From Bacillus solimangrovi (GTDB lineage Bacteria; Bacillota; Bacilli; Bacillales; Bacillaceae_N): a DNA stretch of 64,000 bases. Location: NCBI RefSeq assembly GCF_001742425.1, contig NZ_MJEH01000007.1:1-64000 (forward strand). The letters are read 5' to 3'. Under the pieces are notes generated by a model. That model searched no databases. It was not told the DNA's origin and worked only from the letters and a program-made list of their open reading frames with translations. This document shows, piece after piece, positions 20,501 to 30,247 of this stretch (positions are counted from its first letter, which is position 1; the number at the start of each line of letters is the position of its first letter). The translations under genes were made by a program, and so were the position numbers.

Positions 20501-21481
20501 ATGGATTGGCAGACAAGAGTTTCAAAAGCATTAGGGATTCAATATCCGATCATTCAAGGTGGACTCGCTTATTTAGCTTATTCTGATTTAGCTGCAGCAG
20601 TTTCAAATGCAGGAGGTTTAGGTCAAATTACGGCAATGTCTCTATCTTCACCGAAAGAATTGCGAGATGAAATAAGGAAGGTACGTGAAAAAACGGATAA
20701 ACCATTTGGGGTTAACTTTGCGATTGGACAACATGGTCGTCCTTTTGCACATATGCTTGAAGTTGCAATAGAAGAGAAAGTAGAAGTTGTTTCGATGACA
20801 GGTGGTAATCCCACACCAATCTTTGAACAATTAGAAGGGACAGGAATTAAGAAACTCGTACTTGTTGCGGCTAGACGTCAAGCAGAGAAGGCTGAGGAGT
20901 TAGGTGCAGATGCTGTTATGGTAGTTGGTCAAGAAGGTGGAGGTCATCTGGGAAGAGATGATATTGGAACGATGGTGCTTGTTCCTCAAGTTGTAGATGC
21001 AGTGTCGATTCCTGTTATTGCTTCTGGTGGAATTGGAGATGGTCGTGGATTAATGGCCGCACTTGCGTTAGGAGCAGAGGGTATTGAAATGGGTACGCGT
21101 TTTATTGCAGTGGAAGAATGTGTGCATGCTCATGAAGCATATCAGAAACGTCTTGTAGAAGCGAATGAACATGATACAGTAGTGATTAAGCGCTCACTCG
21201 GAACACCAGCTCGTGCAATTTCAAATGAATGGACATCACAAATTTTAGAAATGGAAAGAAACAAACAAGGTTTTGAAGCATTGAAAGAACATATCAATGG
21301 TCAAGCAAATAAACGTTATATATATGAAGGAAAGGATAATGAAGGTTTTGGGTGGGCAGGTCAAGTGTTAGGAAGAATTAAAGACGTGCCGACAACTGCC
21401 GAATTATTCAAACGGATTATTAGTGAAGCAGAACAAATTAGAACAGAGTGGAGTGGAAATGTAACGAAACAATCGTTATAA
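20501..21481 (+). CDS. Nitronate monooxygenase (2-nitropropane dioxygenase family)
   Basis: A 326-residue FMN-dependent TIM-barrel enzyme that oxidises alkyl nitronates such as propionate 3-nitronate. It shows PIIQGGLAYLAYSDLAAAVSNAGGLGQ at the N-terminus, VVGQEGGGHLGRD and PVIASGGIGDGRG for phosphate/flavin binding. The ATG at 20501 has GAAGGAG about 10 nt upstream; longer in-frame TTG starts lack support. A diverged repeat element begins right at the stop codon and may act as its terminator. Confidence 0.88.
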   Translation: MDWQTRVSKALGIQYPIIQGGLAYLAYSDLAAAVSNAGGLGQITAMSLSSPKELRDEIRKVREKTDKPFGVNFAIGQHGRPFAHMLEVAIEEKVEVVSMTGGNPTPIFEQLEGTGIKKLVLVAARRQAEKAEELGADAVMVVGQEGGGHLGRDDIGTMVLVPQVVDAVSIPVIASGGIGDGRGLMAALALGAEGIEMGTRFIAVEECVHAHEAYQKRLVEANEHDTVVIKRSLGTPARAISNEWTSQILEMERNKQGFEALKEHINGQANKRYIYEGKDNEGFGWAGQVLGRIKDVPTTAELFKRIISEAEQIRTEWSGNVTKQSL

Positions 21482-21552
21482 TAAAGGGAAACTTCCATCA
21501 GTGGGGGTTCTTTTACTCTCACTCATGGTTATTTGAACCATCAGGTAATGAC
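21482..21552 (-). repeat. Interspersed hairpin repeat, copy 2
   Basis: Aligns in inverted orientation with 11071-11147. CCATCAGTG (21495-21503) pairs with CACTCATGG with one mismatch, and ATGGTT/AACCAT forms a second hairpin that competes for the same bases. It starts immediately after the stop of the nitronate monooxygenase gene. Confidence 0.7.
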
Positions 21553-21670
21553 TGACGCATATTCTATTACGAATACTTTAGTTGACTTTCTTTCTTTATA
21601 GAAGTAAGTGTCATAGCATCAGTTGAAACGTGATAGTAGTTCATTAACCTCAATAAGTGTGGTGAACGGA

Positions 21671-21940
21671 ATGGAATACTCATATCCAATCGACATGGAT
21701 TGGGATAAAGAAGAAGTAATTGATATTATTGGTTTTTTTGAAATGATTGAAAAGGCATATGAAAAAGGCGTCGAACGAGACCTTTTATTAGCTTCATATC
21801 GCCGTTTCAAAGAAATTGTTCCAGGTAAAGCTCAAGAAAAGCAATCATTTCGACAGTTTGATGAATCTGCTAATGTTTCATGTTATCATACTGTGAAAAA
21901 AGCTCGAGAAAGCGAATCTGGTTCTATCATTAAGATGTAA
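21671..21940 (+). CDS. yktA: UPF0223 family protein (YktA)
   Basis: An 89-residue protein. MEYSYPIDMDWDKEEV, FEMIEKAYEKGVE and SYRRFKEIVPGKAQEKQ match the UPF0223 family, whose B. subtilis member is 88-90 residues and follows speA. Small helical protein of unknown function. The ATG at 21671 is chosen because similarity starts there; the ribosome binding site is weak (GTGGTGA). An in-frame start 16 codons upstream is possible but unlikely. Confidence 0.88.
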   Translation: MEYSYPIDMDWDKEEVIDIIGFFEMIEKAYEKGVERDLLLASYRRFKEIVPGKAQEKQSFRQFDESANVSCYHTVKKARESESGSIIKM

Positions 21941-21949
21941 TGAAGGAAT

Positions 21950-21987
21950 ACGTCCGTTATCTTCTAAAATTAGAAACGGGCGTTTTT
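21950..21987 (+). terminator. Terminator of yktA
   Basis: ACGTCCGTT (21950-21958) pairs with AACGGGCGT (21975-21983, one GU), followed by TTTTC. Confidence 0.75.
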
Positions 21988-22116
21988 CTGTCGATGTATA
22001 CTGTTGTTAACGTTAAAAAAGCAACTATAAATAAAGCTGATAGAAGCTTAAAGCTTTTGAAATGGTTTCTAGTCGGATTGAACTTAGGATAAAAAAGAGC
22101 AAAGAGGATGGAAAGT

Positions 22117-25100
22117 ATGAGAACACTGTTTGATTTAACAATACAAGATATTCGTAAGGAATGTAACAATATACGTGTCTTCCAACGTGGTGAGCAGTAT
22201 TGGGAGAATGGCAATGTATCACTTGTATCTATTACAGAAGATGGTAGAAATGCTGAAGCAATCGTTACAGGTAACGTTGATTATGGAGTTAAAGTCGAAC
22301 TAATTGGGAATCGAATCAGTGCGGACTGTAATTGTCCAGCTTATAATTCCTATCCTTCATGGTGTAAACATATTACCGCTGCTCTGTTAGAAATTCATGA
22401 ACTAACGACATACGGAGAAATTGATAAATACTTTATTCGATCTGAAGGGATATCTCCGGCAATTAGTGCGTATGAGAAGCGTAAGACAGATGATGTGATT
22501 CGTTTGTTTAAAAAATTTCACATACAAACTCAATATAGAGAAGGAAAAGGCAAAGAACCAGTTAGAGTTGAATATATTTTGAAAATGATCCCATCAATTG
22601 ATCAAACAATGATGGGGTTAGAGGTAAAGGTTGGTCCAAAGCGTACATATGTTGTCAAGAATATAAAGCAGTTTCTTTTAAATGTAGTAAATGAACGCAT
22701 TCACCCTTTTACAAAAACTTTTACATATGATCCTAATTTGCACACCTTTTCAGACGTAGATCAGGAAATAATTGAACAGCTTCTTCAAATTGTAGAGAAT
22801 CAGACTTTCTATAAGCATTCTCCCAATACATACATGATGTCATATGAGGATAATAATCGAATGATGATGATTCCACCATTCGCTGCCAAGTCGCTTTTTT
22901 CTAAACTTCATAATAGTGATGCTGTTATTGAAAATTTTGATGGAGAATTGAAAACATTCAAATGGGAAAAAAATGCACCAAATTTTCAATTTCGTGTAGA
23001 GAAAGATGGAGAAAAAGGTTTTCAATTAAGAGTGGATGCATTAGGGGATACGGAAGTTATTGAGGCTTATGGTTACATTTATCAAAATGGTGTACTGTAT
23101 GATGTACCAACGATGCAACTTGAAATGGTTAAGGAAATGAAAGATGTATTGCCATCAGAGGATCGATTACATATTACCGCTGATCAAATGGAAGGCATGG
23201 TCTCAAACGTATTACCTGCGCTTAAAAAAATAGGTGATGTTCAGATTAGTGAACATGTTTCAGAGAAAATTCAAGCTCCGCCATTAGAAGTTAAAATCGA
23301 AATTGATTTAGAAGGTGAAAGGTTAACAGCAAAACCTTACTTTCAATATGGTGAAGTAAAGATTCATCCTTTATTAGAAAACTCACCTGATAATATGAAT
23401 AAACATGTAATTTTGATGAGAGATGTAGAAAAAGAAAATAAAGTTCTTTCGATCTTAGAAGAAACACCTTTTCGTTGGAATGGTCATGAGCTATTTATTC
23501 AAAATGAAGAGGATGTGTATGAGTTCTTATTCGATTCATTACCACAACTTCAAGGAGTTGCTGAGCTTTATTTAACATCAAGTGTTCAGAACTTATTATC
23601 TGTTCAAAATTATGTTCCAGAAACGAAGATCGATGTTCATTCATCGTCACGATTATTAGAGATTAACTTCAGTATGAATGGGATTAGTAATGAAGATGTG
23701 GCAACAATTTTAAAGTCAGTTGTTGAGAAAAAGAAGTATTTTAGATTAGAAAATGGAAGCTTTGTGTCATTAGAGCAAGATGAATTTCAATCGATTTCAC
23801 ATTTATTTGAGGATCTAAACTTGAAAAAGTCAGATATACGTGGTGATTCGTTAGAACTTCCTGCTATGCATGCTCTTCAAGTTGAGGACTTTGCGTCACA
23901 GCATCGCCAATCATTAAAGGTTGGTAAAAATTTGCGTCAGTTATTAGATGACATGAAACACCCAGACAATCTTGATTTTGACGTTCCAAACACGTTAAAT
24001 GGTTCGCTTAGAGATTACCAAAAATGGGGTTTTCAATGGTTAAAAACATTAGCTCATTATCACTTCGGTGGCATTCTAGCGGATGATATGGGACTAGGTA
24101 AAACGATACAAAGTATTTCGTATATTTTATCTGAACAAAAAAATAGTGAAGGGAAAGCAGCACTTATTGTTGCACCTGCTTCACTCGTCTACAATTGGCG
24201 AAACGAATGTCGTAAATTTGCTCCATCATTAAGTGTTGGAATAGCTGCTGGAGACAAAACTGAACGAAACAAAATTATGGAGCAATTGGATCAGTATGAT
24301 GTTGTTGTTACCTCGTATCCACTCATACGGAGGGATTTAGAGTTGTATGAGAACAAGCATTTTCATACACTTATCTTAGATGAAGCACAAGCGATAAAAA
24401 ATGAACAAACACAAACTGCACAGGCAGTTAAATCGATAAAGGCGACACGTCGATTTGCATTAAGTGGAACACCGATTGAAAATACGTTGGATGAACTTTG
24501 GTCAATCTTTCAGACGATTATGCCAGGTTTTTTCCCAGGAAAGCAGGCATTCCGTAAACTATCACAAGAAAGAATTGCTAAAATGGTACGCCCGTTTATA
24601 TTACGTCGTATGAAAAAGGACGTTTTAAAGGAGTTACCAGAAAAGATCGAAACGGTTCAAGTATCGGAATTAAGCACAGATCAAAAAGCGCTGTATCTAG
24701 GTTATTTAGAGCAGATTCAGAGTGAAGCGAAAGAGGCAATTAACAGTGGCGATATGCAACGAAACAGAATGAAGATCTTAGCAGGACTTACACGATTACG
24801 TCAGTTATGCTGTCATCCTGGTACGTTCATTGATAATTATGAAGGAAGTTCAGGTAAGTTAGAGCAACTGCTCGAAATAATTGCTGAAGGTCAGGCTTCA
24901 GGTCGAAGAATCCTCGTTTTCTCACAATTCACATCTATGTTACGCATTATTCGTACAGAATTAGAAAAGTCTGAACGTAGCTACTTTTACTTAGATGGTT
25001 CCACGCCTGGTCAAGAGCGCGTAGAAATGACAGAGCAGTTTAATAATGGTGAAAAAGATATCTTCCTCGTATCATTAAAAGCGGGGGGAACAGGCTTGAA

Positions 25101-25371
25101 TTTAACTGGAGCAGATACGGTTATCCTATATGATTTGTGGTGGAATCCTGCTGTTGATAGCCAGGCTATCGACCGTGCATATCGGATTGGACAGAAAAAT
25201 GTTGTGCAAGTTATCCGATTAATTACTCAAGGTACGATTGAAGAAAAAATCTATGAATTACAACAGAAGAAACGGGAATTAATTGAGAAGGTTATTCAGC
25301 CTGGAGAAACAATGCTTTCAAGTTTGTCTGAGGAAGAAATTCGTGAGCTATTAAGCTTATCAACAACATAA
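22117..25371 (+). CDS. SNF2-family helicase with N-terminal SWIM zinc finger
   Basis: A 1084-residue DNA-dependent ATPase. A SWIM zinc finger (CNCPAYNSYPSWCKH, about 71-85) likely binds DNA or protein. A long SNF2-associated region follows, then the two RecA-like lobes: Walker A DDMGLGKT near 652, LDEAQAIKN near 754 (DEAQ rather than DEAH), SGTPIENTLDELW, and the C-terminal lobe with KAGGTGLNLTGADTVI and QAIDRAYRIGQ. B. subtilis YwqA is a related protein. The substrate is unknown; roles in nucleoprotein remodelling or repair are plausible. The ATG at 22117 has AGAGGATGG just upstream; one at 22108 overlaps that site. It separates yktA from yktB, which are adjacent in B. subtilis, so it is an insertion in the usual order. 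Confidence 0.9.
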   Translation: MRTLFDLTIQDIRKECNNIRVFQRGEQYWENGNVSLVSITEDGRNAEAIVTGNVDYGVKVELIGNRISADCNCPAYNSYPSWCKHITAALLEIHELTTYGEIDKYFIRSEGISPAISAYEKRKTDDVIRLFKKFHIQTQYREGKGKEPVRVEYILKMIPSIDQTMMGLEVKVGPKRTYVVKNIKQFLLNVVNERIHPFTKTFTYDPNLHTFSDVDQEIIEQLLQIVENQTFYKHSPNTYMMSYEDNNRMMMIPPFAAKSLFSKLHNSDAVIENFDGELKTFKWEKNAPNFQFRVEKDGEKGFQLRVDALGDTEVIEAYGYIYQNGVLYDVPTMQLEMVKEMKDVLPSEDRLHITADQMEGMVSNVLPALKKIGDVQISEHVSEKIQAPPLEVKIEIDLEGERLTAKPYFQYGEVKIHPLLENSPDNMNKHVILMRDVEKENKVLSILEETPFRWNGHELFIQNEEDVYEFLFDSLPQLQGVAELYLTSSVQNLLSVQNYVPETKIDVHSSSRLLEINFSMNGISNEDVATILKSVVEKKKYFRLENGSFVSLEQDEFQSISHLFEDLNLKKSDIRGDSLELPAMHALQVEDFASQHRQSLKVGKNLRQLLDDMKHPDNLDFDVPNTLNGSLRDYQKWGFQWLKTLAHYHFGGILADDMGLGKTIQSISYILSEQKNSEGKAALIVAPASLVYNWRNECRKFAPSLSVGIAAGDKTERNKIMEQLDQYDVVVTSYPLIRRDLELYENKHFHTLILDEAQAIKNEQTQTAQAVKSIKATRRFALSGTPIENTLDELWSIFQTIMPGFFPGKQAFRKLSQERIAKMVRPFILRRMKKDVLKELPEKIETVQVSELSTDQKALYLGYLEQIQSEAKEAINSGDMQRNRMKILAGLTRLRQLCCHPGTFIDNYEGSSGKLEQLLEIIAEGQASGRRILVFSQFTSMLRIIRTELEKSERSYFYLDGSTPGQERVEMTEQFNNGEKDIFLVSLKAGGTGLNLTGADTVILYDLWWNPAVDSQAIDRAYRIGQKNVVQVIRLITQGTIEEKIYELQQKKRELIEKVIQPGETMLSSLSEEEIRELLSLSTT

Positions 25372-25380
25372 TAAGCAATA

Positions 25381-25416
25381 AAACGGATAAGTCAAAGTAA
25401 AGGCTTATCCGTTTTA
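25381..25416 (+). terminator. Terminator of the SNF2 gene
   Basis: AAACGGATAAG (25381-25391) pairs with CTTATCCGTTT (25404-25414). Confidence 0.75.
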
Positions 25417-25553
25417 TGTATATGATATGTTAATTAACCATTAGTATAAGAAGGGAAAGTTCAACTTTAAACGTAAGTGAAATCATCTTAAACATGTTAT
25501 TGGTTAAATAATTGTTACTTGAAAGAAGAATCATAGAGTTATAAAGTGAACAA

Positions 25554-26180
25554 TTATACTGGCAGTGAAATAGATTTTTGATACAAAGGAAGGACGGTCT
25601 CAAAAGTTGTTTTTACTACTTTGAGGAATTCATCCCCATTTTGAAGAAGTGGATCATTTGCTGCAATATGTTTCCCAATTAAAAACTCCCCTTTTTTTAC
25701 ATCTCGAAAGCGCTCGAGTGCGGATTGTAAGTCAATGTCAGCAAGTGATTGGGCTGACTTTTGTGTATGGTCAAGAGAGATGACATAATCTGAAGGGATA
25801 GTATTACGAAATGAAATGATATCTTTTAAGAAGCCATTCGCAATTTCCGTTTTATGTGGTAGCTCATAAATATAAGCAAGCCAGATGAAAACATGGTCAT
25901 CAAAAATGCCAATTTGAAAGTGAGGGTGTTTTTTATATCCACGTTTGTTATTAGCAATTGCAAGCCAAGTATCCTTTGGTGGGTTCTTCGTACGACGAGC
26001 ATGTTTTGCAATATGAAGATACATTTCATTACCAGCAATTGCAGATAAGTCATCAGTTAATACATTACCGATAGCTTTAAATTTTGGTTGAATTCGTTCT
26101 CGAATTGCGCTCATTCGCTCATCTAAGCCTTCAATTTGAAATACATCAAAATCAGATTGATTAAAACCTTCGAATTTCAT
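25554..26180 (-). CDS. yktB: DUF1054 family protein (YktB)
   Basis: A 208-residue cytoplasmic protein. MKFEGFNQSDFDVFQIEGLDERM at the N-terminus and KPKFKAIG, HIAKHARRTKNPPKDTW, FIWLAYIYELP are hallmarks of DUF1054 (UPF0637), of unknown function. The ATG at 26180 has GAGGAG about 8 nt upstream, which settles it over a start ten codons earlier. Leftward, flanked by rightward genes, as in B. subtilis. Confidence 0.88.
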   Translation of the reverse strand: MKFEGFNQSDFDVFQIEGLDERMSAIRERIQPKFKAIGNVLTDDLSAIAGNEMYLHIAKHARRTKNPPKDTWLAIANNKRGYKKHPHFQIGIFDDHVFIWLAYIYELPHKTEIANGFLKDIISFRNTIPSDYVISLDHTQKSAQSLADIDLQSALERFRDVKKGEFLIGKHIAANDPLLQNGDEFLKVVKTTFETVLPLYQKSISLPV

Positions 26181-26457
26181 TCTAAATCTCCTCTTCTTAT
26201 CGTTTTTCACCAGTTTACCACATTGTTTGTAAATAAATAAAATTTGTAGGTTTGAAATAGTGTGTTAGGAGGGAAAATATAGACAAATAACCAATTTTGT
26301 TCCACTGAATTGCTTATGTGCATAAAATATAGCAAGTCTTACATTTTTCTAAGTCATGTATTAGCAAGTTAGTGTTTAAACGTATATGAATTAATATCAG
26401 AATATTTCGTCATTTGTCTTATTAATCTAACATTAAATTAGTGAAGGGGTGTAAAAC

Positions 26458-26646
26458 ATGAAACAAGTTATGGATGTTTATAAAAGAACCGATGCGGAGA
26501 AGAGAATTCCAGTTTTACGTCTTGAAATTGATTATGAGTTAGCAACCCTTTATGAAGCACTATCGACAGAGAATGAGGAGCAAATCAAAAAATCAAAGGA
26601 AAAGTTGGAGCGTTATCGGCGTGAAATGATTCGGTTAGAAGCATGA
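26458..26646 (+). CDS. Small conserved helical protein (YkzI-like)
   Basis: A 62-residue, highly charged protein predicted to be two helices or a short coiled coil (RLEIDYELATLYEALSTENEEQIKKSKEKLERYRREM). GAAGGGG about 9 nt before the ATG supports translation. B. subtilis has a similarly sized gene, ykzI, between yktB and yktC, and the position here is the same; the match is by place and size more than by recognised motif. Function unknown. Confidence 0.65.
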   Translation: MKQVMDVYKRTDAEKRIPVLRLEIDYELATLYEALSTENEEQIKKSKEKLERYRREMIRLEA

Positions 26647-26866
26647 TGAATGGAAATAAACAATATGATAACAATGATATTTTGAAGACGGACCTTTTTT
26701 AATTAGGTTCGTCATTTTATGTTCATATTGTATGTTTTTCAATGAGTTAAACGTCAAGTATAATGAAAGTAATGACTTATGATAACCTTTAATAATGGAA
26801 ATGATGTTACAGTTCTTTGTAAATGGGACAAGAATTGAAAGAGATATGGATAAAGGGGATGGATTA

Positions 26867-27670
26867 GTGACAATTGCATGGGAAGAAATTTATTACAATA
26901 CACAAAAATGGATGAGAGAAGCTGGGGAACAGATTCGAGCTTCATTTGCAGATACGTTAACAATTGATTATAAGTTGGATGCGTCTGATCTTGTGACGAA
27001 CATGGATAAGCAGACAGAACAATTTTTTATTGAAAAGATAAATGAAACGTACCCAGAGCATCGTATCATGGGAGAAGAAGGGTATGGAGATGTTGTTGAA
27101 ACTGTAAATGGAACGATATGGATTATTGACCCGATTGATGGAACGGTTAATTTTGTTCATATGAAGAGGCACTTTGCGATTTCTATCGGTATTTATCATG
27201 AAGGTGAAGGTGTCATTGGTATGATATATGACGTGGTGAATGATGAGTTATATCATGCTCAAAAAGGCAAAGGAGCTTTTGTGGACGATCAGAAATTACC
27301 TATGCTTGAAGAAATTAAAGTTGACAGTGCTGTAGTTAGTATGAATGCTGCTTGGGCGATTCCAAACCGTCTTATCGAACCACAACTTATTCCACCACTA
27401 GTGAATGACTTACGTGGGACACGCTCAATTGGTTCAGCAGCAATCGAGATGGTTTATGTTGCATCAGGGAAAATCGATGGTTATTTGACATTAAGACTAT
27501 CACCGTGGGATTTTGCTGCTGGTAAAATTTTGATTGAAGAAGTTGGTGGAAAAACATCAAACGTGAATGGAGAGCCATTAAATATTCTTGAAAAAAGTAC
27601 TGTTTTTGTAGCAAAGCCTGGTTTACATGAGCAGATTGTTAACAATTATTTAAAAAAGGAAAGTAAATAA
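26867..27670 (+). CDS. yktC: Inositol monophosphatase family phosphatase
   Basis: A 267-residue Mg-dependent phosphatase, related to B. subtilis YktC/SuhB (265 residues), which hydrolyses myo-inositol-1-phosphate. Metal ligands are in GEEGYGD near 69, WIIDPIDGTVNF near 87 and the C-terminal SPWDFAAG near 210. I place the start at the GTG 26867, preceded by AAGGGGATGG; a longer frame from 26795 would add 24 residues without similarity. Terminator follows. Confidence 0.9.
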   Translation: MTIAWEEIYYNTQKWMREAGEQIRASFADTLTIDYKLDASDLVTNMDKQTEQFFIEKINETYPEHRIMGEEGYGDVVETVNGTIWIIDPIDGTVNFVHMKRHFAISIGIYHEGEGVIGMIYDVVNDELYHAQKGKGAFVDDQKLPMLEEIKVDSAVVSMNAAWAIPNRLIEPQLIPPLVNDLRGTRSIGSAAIEMVYVASGKIDGYLTLRLSPWDFAAGKILIEEVGGKTSNVNGEPLNILEKSTVFVAKPGLHEQIVNNYLKKESK

Positions 27671-27689
27671 AATTTTTTGTGTTATAAAG

Positions 27690-27732
27690 ATAAAAGCAAC
27701 AAATTCACTATGCATAGAATTTGTTGCTTTTA
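27690..27732 (+). terminator. Terminator of yktC
   Basis: A 17-bp stem, AAAAGCAACAAATTC with its complement around ACTATGCAT, A-rich on one side and T-rich on the other, so it may act in both directions. Confidence 0.9.
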
Positions 27733-27852
27733 TACAGTTAGATTAAATGAGTATCATGTCAAATTAAGTTTAAGTATTTCTGAATTGAAACTAAGTATAT
27801 AAAAAATCGTACAAGGTACATTAATGCAAAGTTCACTTATTAATGTTTTACT

Positions 27853-28038
27853 TTATAATTTTCCAGCTTCACGATATCTTTTCTTAGTTTTAAATCCAGC
27901 CCCCATAAAAAGAGTAGCAACGACGATGAACATTGTAATTCCAAAGATGCTCTGTTCTCCTACTGCAAATCCAACACCGACAAGGCATGCTGTAACAGCA
28001 AATGCATAGCCTAAGAAAACCCACTTAACATTCTTCAT
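27853..28038 (-). CDS. ylaF: YlaF-like small membrane protein (DUF5325)
   Basis: A 61-residue protein with two membrane segments (about 5-26 and 30-48) and a basic tail (KTKKRYREAGKL). MKNVKWVFLGYAFA and AVGEQSIFG match YlaF, which lies just before typA in B. subtilis. AGGAGGT precedes the ATG at a good distance. Function unknown; a membrane protein of this size may associate with a larger partner. Confidence 0.8.
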   Translation of the reverse strand: MKNVKWVFLGYAFAVTACLVGVGFAVGEQSIFGITMFIVVATLFMGAGFKTKKRYREAGKL

Positions 28039-28122
28039 GAAAATACCTCCTAAAAAACCGTTCGTTATTGTACGTCTTCTATCATATCAGAAAGGATACA
28101 ATAATGAATAGTTATATTGGAT

Positions 28123-28265
28123 GTTCAAAAAGTCCGGGAAAAATGACTGTCGAATAATGCATTGTCTTGCTTTTCTGCTCCTCATGTACCCAACAAGCGT
28201 ACATTCTGGTGCTCAAAGCTTCGCAGCCTTGTTCTTCTCCTCCCTTTTTGTCCTTCTTTTTGAAC
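28123..28265. mobile_element. MITE-like element with 10-bp terminal inverted repeats
   Basis: GTTCAAAAAG (28123-28132) and its exact complement CTTTTTGAAC (28256-28265) bound 143 bp. The interior reads open in places (a 62-codon frame from 28121) but has no ribosome binding site and no coding look. The sequence resembles dispersed intergenic elements I recall from other Bacillaceae, which carry the same GGACTTTTTGAACATCC end. I see no target duplication. It sits 82 bp upstream of typA and may place a promoter or terminator near it. Confidence 0.55.
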
Positions 28266-28293
28266 TCGTTCTAATACAATTATCGACAAAGTG

Positions 28294-28302
28294 TGATATA
28301 CT
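28294..28302 (+). promoter_or_regulatory. Extended -10 promoter candidate for typA
   Basis: TGA-TATACT: an extended -10 with TG one base upstream of the hexamer, about 45 nt before the typA start. The -35 region at the right distance is weak. It lies 28 bp beyond the MITE-like element. Confidence 0.45.
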
Positions 28303-28347
28303 TGTTTAGTTATGAATTTGTATCGATAGAGTAGGAGTGGAATTAAT

Positions 28348-30186
28348 TTGAATAAACGCGAAGATTTACGCAATATTGCGATTATAGCTCACGTTGACCA
28401 CGGGAAAACAACATTAGTAGACCAATTGTTACATCAGTCAGGTACATTCCGTGAGAATGAGCAAGTAGATGAACGAGCTATGGACTCAAATGACATTGAA
28501 CGTGAGCGTGGTATTACAATTTTAGCTAAGAATACTGCGATCAATTATGAAGATAAACGAATTAACATTATGGATACACCAGGACATGCTGACTTCGGTG
28601 GTGAAGTTGAGCGAATCATGAAAATGGTTGATGGTGTATTACTTGTTGTTGATGCATATGAAGGCTGTATGCCACAAACACGTTTTGTATTACGAAAAGC
28701 ACTAGAACAGAATTTGACACCAATTGTTGTCGTTAATAAAATTGACCGTCCAGCAGCTCGTCCTGCTGAAGTAGTTGATGAAGTTCTAGAATTATTAATT
28801 GAATTAGATGCAAATGATGAACAATTAGAATTTCCAGTTGTGTATGCATCTGCATTAAATGGAATTGCAGGTAATGATCCTGAGAATTTAGAAGAAACGA
28901 TGACACCTCTTTTAGATTCTATCATCGAGCATATTCCAGCACCGATTGATAATAGTGAAGAACCACTACAATTCCAAGTTGCCATGCTTGATTATAACGA
29001 TTATGTCGGACGTATCGGGGTTGGTCGTGTCGTTCGTGGAACGATGAAAGTAGGCGATCAAGTAGCCCTTATGAAATTAGATGGTAGTGTTAAGAAGTTC
29101 CGAGTAACAAAATTATTCGGCTTCCACGGTTTACGACGCATTGAAATTAACGAGGTAAAGGCAGGAGATCTTGCTGCTGTTGCAGGTATGGAAGAGATCA
29201 ACGTAGGTGAAACAGTTTGTCCTGTTGACCACCAAGATGCATTACCACCACTGCGTATTGATGAGCCAACATTACAAATGACATTCTTAGTAAATAATAG
29301 TCCATTTGCTGGCAGAGAAGGTAAATTTGTTACAAGTCGTCAAATCGAAGATCGTCTTCGTTCAGAGCTTGAAACAGATGTAAGTTTGAAGGTTGAAAAT
29401 ACTGAATCACCTGATGTATGGAAAGTAAGTGGTCGTGGAGAACTTCACTTATCGATTCTTATTGAAAATATGCGTCGCGAAGGATATGAGCTACAAGTAT
29501 CTAAACCTGAAGTTATTGTTCGTGAGATTGATGGTGTTAAATGTGAGCCTGTTGAGCATGTTCAAGTTGATGTACCTGAAGAATATACAGGTCCAGTAAT
29601 GGAATCACTTGGTGCTCGTAAAGGTGAAATGGTTAATATGGTTAACAACGGAAATGGGCAAGTTCGTCTTGAATTTAAGGTGCCTGCTCGTGGACTTATC
29701 GGTTACCGTACAGAGTTCTTAACTCAAACACGTGGTTATGGTGTGTTGAACCACTCATTTGATAGCTATCAACCACTTGCAACAGGATATGTTGGCGGAC
29801 GCCGTTCAGGTGTACTTGTATCACTTGAAAAAGGAAAAGCAACACAATATAGCTTAATGTCTCTAGAAGACCGTGGTGTTATCTTTGTTGAACCAGGAAC
29901 GGAAGTATATATGGGAATGATTGTTGGTGAACATAATCGAGATAATGATTTAACGGTTAACGTCGTTAAAGAGAAACACTTAACAAACGTTCGCTCAGCT
30001 ACAAAAGACCAAACTTCTGTTATGAATAAAGCACGTAAAATGTCATTAGAAGAATCACTTCAGTTCTTGGCTGATGATGAATATTGTGAGATCACGCCGG
30101 AATCAATTCGTTTGCGTAAGAAAATCCTTGAAAAAGGTGAACGTGAACGTGCTGAAAAGCGTAAGAAGGTTCAAGATAAAGAATAA
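28348..30186 (+). CDS. typA: Ribosome-associated GTPase TypA/BipA
   Basis: Translational GTPase of 612 residues that binds the 70S ribosome near the EF-G site and is needed under cold or other stress and for large-subunit assembly. G1 [11 protein letters not shown]2 RERGITI, G3 DTPGH, G4 NKID are present, followed by EF-G-like domains and the TypA-specific C-terminal domain ([15 protein letters not shown]). The TTG start has GGAGTGG upstream. ylaH and the next small gene follow without a terminator between, forming an operon. Confidence 0.97.
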   Translation: MNKREDLRNIAIIAHVDHGKTTLVDQLLHQSGTFRENEQVDERAMDSNDIERERGITILAKNTAINYEDKRINIMDTPGHADFGGEVERIMKMVDGVLLVVDAYEGCMPQTRFVLRKALEQNLTPIVVVNKIDRPAARPAEVVDEVLELLIELDANDEQLEFPVVYASALNGIAGNDPENLEETMTPLLDSIIEHIPAPIDNSEEPLQFQVAMLDYNDYVGRIGVGRVVRGTMKVGDQVALMKLDGSVKKFRVTKLFGFHGLRRIEINEVKAGDLAAVAGMEEINVGETVCPVDHQDALPPLRIDEPTLQMTFLVNNSPFAGREGKFVTSRQIEDRLRSELETDVSLKVENTESPDVWKVSGRGELHLSILIENMRREGYELQVSKPEVIVREIDGVKCEPVEHVQVDVPEEYTGPVMESLGARKGEMVNMVNNGNGQVRLEFKVPARGLIGYRTEFLTQTRGYGVLNHSFDSYQPLATGYVGGRRSGVLVSLEKGKATQYSLMSLEDRGVIFVEPGTEVYMGMIVGEHNRDNDLTVNVVKEKHLTNVRSATKDQTSVMNKARKMSLEESLQFLADDEYCEITPESIRLRKKILEKGERERAEKRKKVQDKE

Positions 30187-30247
30187 TAAGCTGTTGCATA
30201 AATACTCTGTGATATGATGAGAGAAAGTGACGTAGGAGGCGAGAGCG

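Noticed and set aside
28121-28309. A 62-codon frame through the MITE-like element
   Set aside because: No ribosome binding site, and it runs across both inverted ends; better explained as a non-coding repeat.
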